Shown here piece after piece: positions 6,304 to 11,685 of a DNA stretch of 13,759 nt. The DNA is taken from the NCBI GenBank assembly GCA_025966435.1, contig JAICRQ010000033.1, positions 1 through 13,759 of the forward strand. The letters are read 5' to 3'. How positions within the stretch are numbered: position 1 is the first letter of the stretch; each line of letters opens with the position of its first letter. The notes beneath the pieces were generated by a model that ran no database searches, was not told the origin of the DNA, and was given only the letters and a program-made list of their open reading frames with translations. Position numbers and translations under genes: made by a program. The stretch comes from Anaerolineales bacterium (lineage in GTDB: Bacteria > Chloroflexota > Anaerolineae > Anaerolineales > Villigracilaceae).

Positions 6304-7830
6304 ATGGATACACAGCGGAACTGGACTAGGTATATAGCGGCGATTTTGCTCATCCTGACCTTGAGCCTGAGTGCGCGGACCTGGTCAACAGTTAAAGCTT
6401 CGACTGCAATCGCTGACTCAAAGGTGAAAAGGATCGACGCCTTCATTACCCAGCAGATGCAAAAACATGGGTTGCCTGGACTGGCGCTGGCTTTGGTAGA
6501 GGGTGACCAGGTCATCTTCATGAAGGGATATGGAAAGGCTGACGAGACCGGTCGCCCTGTCACCCCGCAAACGCCATTCCTTCTTGCTTCTGTCAGTAAG
6601 CCCCTAACCGCAGTGGCAACAATGCAGTTAGTTGAGTCGGGCAAGGTTGAGCTAGACACCTCTGTACAGCGTTATGTGCCAGAGTTTCGTGTTGCTGACC
6701 CGATTGCTTCCAACAAGATTACGGTGAGACACCTCCTTCTTCACACGAGCGGACTTCCTACCACAGCCTGTGATACGCGCAGCAATGCCCAATCCCTGGC
6801 GGAATATGTGGCTGAACTGCAAACAGTAGAATTGGTTTCGCCCGTTGGTGCACGTCACATGTATTGCAGCGGAAACTACAACATTCTCGGTCGAATGATT
6901 GAAATGGTTTCGGGTCAATCGTTCGGCGAATATGTGCAGGAACATATCTTTGTCCCTCTGGAGATGCAGCAGAGTTTCACATCCGAGGGGGAAGCTCAGA
7001 AGGCTGGGATGGCGCAGGGCTACCAGTGGTTCTTTGGTCTGCCCGTACCTACACATCACCGCTATAACCCTTCCCAATTGCCTTCCGGTTACATGATCTC
7101 CAGCGCGGAGGATATGAGTCACTTCCTGATATCACAACTTCACGGTGGAAGCTATGCGGGCGTAAACATCCTCTCTGCTGAACATATCCATGTTATGCAG
7201 ACGCCGGGCACACAACGCGGCAGGGAGGGCGGCTACGGGTTCGGCTGGGTGATTGCATCTTTCGGCGAGGTGCCATCTGTATGGCATGATGGAGTCAATG
7301 CGAATTACCGCTCCCTGCTACTGATGCAACCGGAAACCCAACGTGGCGCAATACTGCTGATGAACTCGTTCGGCATTGTTGCCTATGAGAGCGCGTATAA
7401 AGAGATCGAAGGGGGAGTTGTGCGAATGCTTGCCGGGCTGGAGCCAGTTGAATCAACACAAAGTGTTGGCGGTGTGTATTTCTTGATTGATTTGGTTCTG
7501 GCTGTTGCTCTAGTCTTTGTGCTATTGCCGCTGTTACGAATGAAGAAATGGCACAACTGGCTGGCGCAACGTCAACAAGCCGGAAACCTGCCGGGGACCC
7601 GCGTTCACCTGCGGGTGGCATGTGAGATTGGTTTTGCGCTTGTCCTCCTGATCGGTATCCGCGTGTTCATTGTCACAGGCCTGGGGGCTCAATCGTGGCA
7701 TGAGTTCTTCACAGTTTTTCCCGACTTCGTCCTCTGGATCTGGGTGTTTGCCTTCGTCGTATTTTCCACCGGTGTCATCCGTGCCAGGCTTGTTCAAAGC
7801 CTGGCAGAACCTTCAGACAAAGGCTCTTGA
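6304..7830 (+). CDS. Membrane-anchored beta-lactamase-family serine hydrolase (class C / penicillin-binding-protein fold)
   Basis: This 508-residue protein joins an extracytoplasmic serine hydrolase domain to three C-terminal membrane helices. An N-terminal hydrophobic segment (10-27) acts as signal peptide or anchor. The catalytic SxxK is S96-V-S-K99. The second motif is Y187-C-S, in MYCSGNYNILG, where the common YSN has serine instead of asparagine. The third motif is likely H328-D-G330 in WHDGVNANYRS, replacing the KTG of true beta-lactamases. The LLLHTSGLP segment (144-152) is typical of the family. Helices lie near 391-411, 441-460 and 473-492. Family members include D,D-peptidases, esterases and peptide hydrolases, so resistance to antibiotics should not be assumed. 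The ATG at 6304 is set by GAGGAG at 6291-6296. It is probably co-transcribed with the CPBP gene and converges on regulator 2, with 48 bases between stops. Confidence 0.85.
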   Translation: MDTQRNWTRYIAAILLILTLSLSARTWSTVKASTAIADSKVKRIDAFITQQMQKHGLPGLALALVEGDQVIFMKGYGKADETGRPVTPQTPFLLASVSKPLTAVATMQLVESGKVELDTSVQRYVPEFRVADPIASNKITVRHLLLHTSGLPTTACDTRSNAQSLAEYVAELQTVELVSPVGARHMYCSGNYNILGRMIEMVSGQSFGEYVQEHIFVPLEMQQSFTSEGEAQKAGMAQGYQWFFGLPVPTHHRYNPSQLPSGYMISSAEDMSHFLISQLHGGSYAGVNILSAEHIHVMQTPGTQRGREGGYGFGWVIASFGEVPSVWHDGVNANYRSLLLMQPETQRGAILLMNSFGIVAYESAYKEIEGGVVRMLAGLEPVESTQSVGGVYFLIDLVLAVALVFVLLPLLRMKKWHNWLAQRQQAGNLPGTRVHLRVACEIGFALVLLIGIRVFIVTGLGAQSWHEFFTVFPDFVLWIWVFAFVVFSTGVIRARLVQSLAEPSDKGS

Positions 7831-7878
7831 GCATTGGCTGAACCATATACTCCCTTGCTATTAAGAAATCCCGGTTCT

Positions 7879-10440
7879 TTACGCAGCCGGCAGCATGACT
7901 TCTTGTATGAGGTCTTTCCACGTTAGGGACTGAGCTTTCATCCGCGCTGCCTCCACCTGTTCGGGGCTCAGTTGTTTTTCCAATTCCTGGCAGAGGTGTT
8001 CGGCTCGATCCTTTGTCTGCTGGCTGCTGGCTGGATGTACCCAACTATGTACTGCGAGTGTAAAAGCTCGTTCGATCATTCCTTGCTGGGCATATAACGT
8101 GGCGATCCCCACCAAGGCAGATAAAGCGATTGGAATTGTCTGGATGCGCACAGCGATTTGCAGTGCCTGCTGAAACGCATTGCGTGCCTGGCGTTCCGCG
8201 CCGCGCTCGATCAGAATGTGACCCAGGTCCGTAAGAGTGGAGGCGTGCAGGATCTGATCGCCGTCCTCGTCGAAGAGGGCAACGCTTTCCTGCAGAAGTG
8301 ATTCGGCGCGTTCGTATTCTCCTCTGGCAAAAGCCAGCAGCCCAAGATAATTCAGAGTATTGCCAATCCCCCAGCGGTCGTTTAGCCTGCGGGTTATCTC
8401 TAGACTTTCCTCCAAAACCTGCCCTGCCTCATCAAGCCTGCCGAGGGGAATGGCGGCTGTTCCAAGCCGGGCAAGCGTGATGGCAGCGCCGCGTGGAAAC
8501 TGGATGGAGCGCATCATAGAGACGCCCTCTTTCAGGTATGTATAAGCCGTCTCATACTCACCCTGTGTCAGGCAGACCATGCCGAGATTGCTCAGGGCAT
8601 AACCCGTCCCGGGGCCTCTGCCCTGTTCCCGGTTCAGGGCAACGCATTCCTCTGCCAGCCGCCGTGCAGCTGAGTAATCTCCCTGTGAATGTTCGAGAAC
8701 AGAGAGATACAGAAGCAGTTCGGCAAGCATGGCACAGTCGCGATAGGGGCTAAGCAACTTGAGGCCTTGCTGAAAAAGGTACCGGGCTTTCTCGATATCG
8801 CCGAGGTGCCAGGACATATGACCCTGACAGGTCATCAGCTCGCCCAGCGCGATTGCATGTTGTTCTTGTGCGCTGTCATCGGACTGCAGCGCCATCACTG
8901 CCTGCTCGAAAAGTGCCGCGCCCTGGCGGATCCAATTTTGAATATCGTGAAACACGAACAGGCTCACCAGCGAGTCTCGTAGATTGGATATGTGACGATG
9001 CGCTACCATCCAGTTCCAAGCAAAGCGCAGGTTATCGATCTCCAATCTGATTTGAGCCAGCGCCTCCTGCAGTTGTGGACTCTGTAGATGGCTTTCCTGC
9101 TGGCGCAGCCAGCCGGCAAAGTAATTGGCATAGCGTTCCAGTGCTTGGGCATGCTCATCTGTATCATCTTGCAGTTTGAGACCTGCATATTGACGGACCA
9201 TCTCGTGGAGGTCATAGCGTCCCTCGTGACCGTCTACAGAACGCAGCAACGATTTGTGGACCAGTGCCGCGAGCTGAAATAAAGTTGCGCCAGCCACTTG
9301 CTCCGCGGCTTCGCGTGTAAAGCCACTGGGGAATATGGACAGCCGCATCATGACCTGACGTTCATCGCCCGGCAACAGGTTCCACGAATGATCGAACACC
9401 GCCCGAATCGACCGGTGTCGTTCAGGCACATCGCGCGCCGCCGTGCTGAGGAAATCCATGCTGCGTCCAATCTCGTTCGCGATCTCCTTAACCGGAATCA
9501 TCCGCACCCAGGTGGCGGCAAGTTCGAGTCCTAGAGGGGAACCTTCCACCAATTGACAGATACGCTGTATCGCCTCAGCATCACCTTCGATGAGGGTGAA
9601 ACCCCGTTTTGCTTGTTTCGCCCTTTGGATGAACAATGCAGAGGCGCTATTTGATTCCAGGTCGCTCGTTTCCAGGGTCGTTGGGATGGGTAATCCCTGA
9701 ACATCGAATGTCCACTCTGCTTGTAAGTTTAGCTGCTCGCGAGATGTGGTCAACAACTTTACCTGTGGCGCATGGATCAAAATTTCGTCGAGCAATTCGA
9801 TACCGTTCAGCAGATGTTCCAGGTTATCCAGAACAAGCAGGATATGCTTATCTTTAAGGAAATTCAATAGCTGTGCTTTCAGTTCTCCCGTGCCCGAGAA
9901 AGAATATCCCAGTGCATCCGCCACTGCCGGGATGATGAATTCAGAGGAACTCGTCCCGACCAGAGACACGAAGCAGGCACCCTGTGTGAAGACATCGTGT
10001 AATTGCTGCGCGACTTCCTGCGCCAGCCGGGTCTTGCCAATGCCGCCGGGACCGGTCAGCGTCAGGAGGCGACAGTTGGGGTCTTGGAGTTGTTGAATAA
10101 TGGCACGAAGTTCATGCTCACGCCCAATCAGCGAGGTCAATAGGGTGGGCAATTTGGCTTTCGATGGCACCCCCACAGTCCCCAGAAGAGGCATGCTTGA
10201 GCCCAGCGTGGCGATAGATTTTTCCTGCCTGGCCACCTTGAGGAACAGATCACGCTGCTCCACCGGAATCTCGAGATGTTCGGCCAGCAATTGTGCGATC
10301 TGCCGAGAGGGACGGCGCTCGTCCGATTCGAGTTTGAAGATTAGCGAAAGGGAACAGCCAACGCGAGCCGCGAGATCTTGCTGCGTTAAATCCAACGCCT
10401 TGCGGCGACGTTTGATCCAGGTTCCGAATGAATAATCCAT
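7879..10440 (-). CDS. XRE-HTH / NB-ARC (STAND) ATPase / TPR transcriptional regulator, paralogue 2
   Basis: This 853-residue protein has the same domain order as the regulator at 2591-5182. The XRE helix-turn-helix is at 5-60 (LTQQDLAARVGCS, then ESDERRPSRQIAQLLAEHL). The linker of about 75-100 is poorly conserved. Walker A is GPGGIGKT at 130-137, Walker B ILLVLDN at 200-206, KLLTTSRE is at 228-235, the GLPL-like GSPLGLELAAT at 300-310 and LHEMVRQY at 411-418. TPR-like pairs with a 40-residue period run from about 530 to 800, e.g. YALSNLGMVCLTQGEYETA. The frame is open 38 codons further upstream, but the ATG at 10440 matches the MDYSFG start of paralogue 1. No good Shine-Dalgarno lies at the usual distance, and TACAAT on the minus strand only 9 bases before the ATG would allow a leaderless transcript. 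It is divergent from the DUF2214 and barrel-protein genes, its probable targets. The NB-ARC part is closer to paralogue 3 than to paralogue 1. Confidence 0.85.
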   Translation of the reverse strand: MDYSFGTWIKRRRKALDLTQQDLAARVGCSLSLIFKLESDERRPSRQIAQLLAEHLEIPVEQRDLFLKVARQEKSIATLGSSMPLLGTVGVPSKAKLPTLLTSLIGREHELRAIIQQLQDPNCRLLTLTGPGGIGKTRLAQEVAQQLHDVFTQGACFVSLVGTSSSEFIIPAVADALGYSFSGTGELKAQLLNFLKDKHILLVLDNLEHLLNGIELLDEILIHAPQVKLLTTSREQLNLQAEWTFDVQGLPIPTTLETSDLESNSASALFIQRAKQAKRGFTLIEGDAEAIQRICQLVEGSPLGLELAATWVRMIPVKEIANEIGRSMDFLSTAARDVPERHRSIRAVFDHSWNLLPGDERQVMMRLSIFPSGFTREAAEQVAGATLFQLAALVHKSLLRSVDGHEGRYDLHEMVRQYAGLKLQDDTDEHAQALERYANYFAGWLRQQESHLQSPQLQEALAQIRLEIDNLRFAWNWMVAHRHISNLRDSLVSLFVFHDIQNWIRQGAALFEQAVMALQSDDSAQEQHAIALGELMTCQGHMSWHLGDIEKARYLFQQGLKLLSPYRDCAMLAELLLYLSVLEHSQGDYSAARRLAEECVALNREQGRGPGTGYALSNLGMVCLTQGEYETAYTYLKEGVSMMRSIQFPRGAAITLARLGTAAIPLGRLDEAGQVLEESLEITRRLNDRWGIGNTLNYLGLLAFARGEYERAESLLQESVALFDEDGDQILHASTLTDLGHILIERGAERQARNAFQQALQIAVRIQTIPIALSALVGIATLYAQQGMIERAFTLAVHSWVHPASSQQTKDRAEHLCQELEKQLSPEQVEAARMKAQSLTWKDLIQEVMLPAA

Positions 10441-10480
10441 GCGGGTTAATTGTAATCTCAGTCCCCTCGTCTCGAGGAGG

Positions 10481-10512
10481 AATTTGTGCGGTTTTTTGTC
10501 TTGTTGCTGTGC
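10481..10512. promoter_or_regulatory. Conserved divergent-promoter box, copy 2
   Basis: This stretch aligns with 5212-5244 and shares the exact TTTTTTGTCT (10492-10501), TTGT to its left and GCTGT to its right. It begins 41 bases upstream of the regulator 2 start. The T-run offset from the start differs from copy 1 by 11 bases, about one helical turn. It may be a binding site for a shared factor or for the paralogous helix-turn-helix domains. Confidence 0.5.
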
Positions 10513-10544
10513 GGCTTTTCCATACCCTGTAGGGGACCGATCGC

Positions 10545-10552
10545 TATATAAC
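10545..10552 (+). promoter_or_regulatory. Possible -10 element of the DUF2214 operon
   Basis: TATATAAC lies about 70 bases before the ATG of the membrane protein gene. No good -35 is seen at standard spacing. A CCCTGTAGGG near-palindrome at 10525-10534 lies where a -35 or an activator site would be. A start here would place the 10565-10592 inverted repeat at the beginning of the transcript. Confidence 0.35.
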
Positions 10553-10564
10553 ACTGTTATTGCT

Positions 10565-10592
10565 CAGTTCAGAAGCATCAAAACCTGAACTG
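10565..10592. repeat. Perfect 8-bp inverted repeat, candidate operator or leader hairpin
   Basis: CAGTTCAG (10565-10572) and CTGAACTG (10585-10592) are perfect reverse complements separated by 12 bases, so the arm centres are 20 bases apart, close to two helical turns. It lies between the likely -10 and the Shine-Dalgarno AAAAGGAG of the DUF2214 gene. It could be an operator for a dimeric helix-turn-helix protein or an RNA stem in the leader. Confidence 0.5.
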
Positions 10593-10620
10593 CCGTTCAA
10601 ATTACAAAAGGAGAAATACC

Positions 10621-11082
10621 ATGTCTACAATTACCTTGCTGCGTTGGATCGTCGCTTCGATACACCTGTTGGGATTAGGTTTGGGGCTGGGTGCCATCTG
10701 GTCACGGACGCAAGCCCTGAAAGGACTCCCGGATCCGAAAAACCTGCAGCGCGCCCTCTATGCCGACACACTTTGGGGAATTGCCGCGCTATTGTGGATT
10801 AGCACTGGACTGGCACGAGCCTTTGCTGGCTTGGAAAAGGGCAGCGCTTACTACCTGAGCAATGATGCCTTCCTTCTTAAGATGACGTTGCTTGGACTGG
10901 TACTTTTGCTCGAAATATGGCCCATGGTTACCCTCATTCGCTGGCGCATTCAACTCGCTCGCGGGGAGACCGTTGATACCCATCCGGCGAGTCGTTTTGC
11001 GCTCATCAGTACGGCACAAGCCATACTTGTGATTGCCATGGTCTTTGCAGCAGCAGCGATGGCGCGAGGCATCGGAGTGTAA
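10621..11082 (+). CDS. DUF2214-family membrane protein
   Basis: This 153-residue protein has four predicted membrane helices at about 5-26, 50-68, 84-107 and 126-149. The pattern matches my memory of DUF2214 (predicted membrane protein). It has H15 and a glycine-rich helix 1 ending in R29, D49 with W52, TGLAR at 62-66, GLEKGSAYY at 70-78, F84 with K87, and P101 with W108. The family function is not established. The ATG at 10621 is set by AAAAGGAGAAA just upstream, closely resembling the leader of the CPBP gene. The barrel-protein gene follows after 33 bases and is probably co-transcribed. The conserved intramembrane histidine and charged residues could bind a cofactor, but that is speculation. 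Confidence 0.75.
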   Translation: MSTITLLRWIVASIHLLGLGLGLGAIWSRTQALKGLPDPKNLQRALYADTLWGIAALLWISTGLARAFAGLEKGSAYYLSNDAFLLKMTLLGLVLLLEIWPMVTLIRWRIQLARGETVDTHPASRFALISTAQAILVIAMVFAAAAMARGIGV

Positions 11083-11115
11083 TTCTTTTTGATCTCGAGC
11101 ATGGAGACTTTTGCG

Positions 11116-11595
11116 ATGAACCATTCTCCCATATTTGTTTCTGCCACACGCCTGCGCGCTCGCAGGGTGCGCTACCTGCCTCAAATTTTCCGGTACGTTC
11201 TGGATGTCAATCGTCAAGTAGAGCGAGCCCCCGGGTTTCTGGGTGGAAAACTCCTGTATGAATCAGGAAAAACTTTTTGGACACTAACCTTCTGGGAAGA
11301 CGAGGCTTCTATGCGTGCGTTCCAAAGGAGTGGCGTTCACCAGCATGCAATGCCAAAACTCCTCGACTGGTGTGATGAGGCATCTGTGGTCCATGGGAAT
11401 GAGCCTCCTACAAATCTGTTGGATTGGCAGGCAGTCTGGCGGTATATGGTTGCCAACGGACGGATGTCCAAAGTTCATTTTCCCTCCGATGCCCAGCGTG
11501 CCGGCCAGATTGCAAAACCACGCCGATCTCCTTTCGAAATTCGACTGAAGCCCATGTCAATCTCTGTAAAGTCTGTAGTCAGTGGATCTGTATGA
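11116..11595 (+). CDS. Dimeric alpha+beta barrel protein, CrtA / DUF3291 / antibiotic-monooxygenase-like
   Basis: This 159-residue protein begins with PIFVSATRLRARRVRYLPQIFRYV, followed by APGFLGGKLLYESGKTFWTLTFWEDEASMRAF at about 38-69. That is the strand-helix-strand-helix order of ferredoxin-like dimeric barrels, including spheroidene monooxygenase CrtA and the antibiotic biosynthesis monooxygenases. H75 and H77 follow in SGVHQHAMPKL. A tail with WRYMVANGRMSKVHFPS (108-124) and about 35 polar residues extends past the barrel. ATG 11116 is preferred because GGAGA at 11103-11107 lies at good spacing; ATG 11101, five codons upstream in frame, has no ribosome site. It is the second gene of the putative DUF2214 operon and converges on regulator 3. 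Whether it is an enzyme, a heme-binding protein or a structural partner cannot be told. Confidence 0.65.
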   Translation: MNHSPIFVSATRLRARRVRYLPQIFRYVLDVNRQVERAPGFLGGKLLYESGKTFWTLTFWEDEASMRAFQRSGVHQHAMPKLLDWCDEASVVHGNEPPTNLLDWQAVWRYMVANGRMSKVHFPSDAQRAGQIAKPRRSPFEIRLKPMSISVKSVVSGSV

Positions 11596-11624
11596 CTCTT
11601 GTAAATGGGAAAACCTGCTAGCAC

Positions 11625-11656
11625 ACATGTGCCTGCCAGATAAGGCAGGCACATGT
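11625..11656. terminator. Strong 13-bp hairpin between convergent genes
   Basis: ACATGTGCCTGCC (11625-11637) and GGCAGGCACATGT (11644-11656) are perfect reverse complements with a 6-base loop (AGATAA). An outer CTTGTA (11598-11603) and TACAAG (11660-11665) can also pair. No T-tract follows on either strand, so it is not a classic intrinsic terminator. Position in the 90-base gap between convergent genes suggests a bidirectional stop or an mRNA 3' protecting stem. Confidence 0.6.
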
Positions 11657-11685
11657 ATCTACAAGGGTGGCTAATCCAGGAACAG

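Noticed and set aside
5849..6313. 154-codon minus-strand open frame across the CPBP gene
   Set aside because: The CPBP frame carries all three catalytic motifs and a strong ribosome site; the antisense product is of shadow composition.
6304..7830. Antibiotic-resistance beta-lactamase
   Set aside because: Only the broad fold is supported; the second and third motifs deviate and three C-terminal membrane helices are present, so resistance cannot be claimed.
7831..7878. Terminator between the serine hydrolase and regulator 2 genes
   Set aside because: Only 5-bp arms (AAGAA/TTCTT and GAACC/GGTTC) are found, too short to support.
10458..10482. CCTCG-TCT-CGAGG hairpin upstream of regulator 2
   Set aside because: A 5-bp stem with a 3-base loop in CTC-rich DNA; not distinguishable from chance.
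10441..10554. N-terminal extension of regulator 2 by 38 residues
   Set aside because: Same argument: the shared protein sequence begins at MDYSFG, and the extension runs through the conserved box and promoter region.
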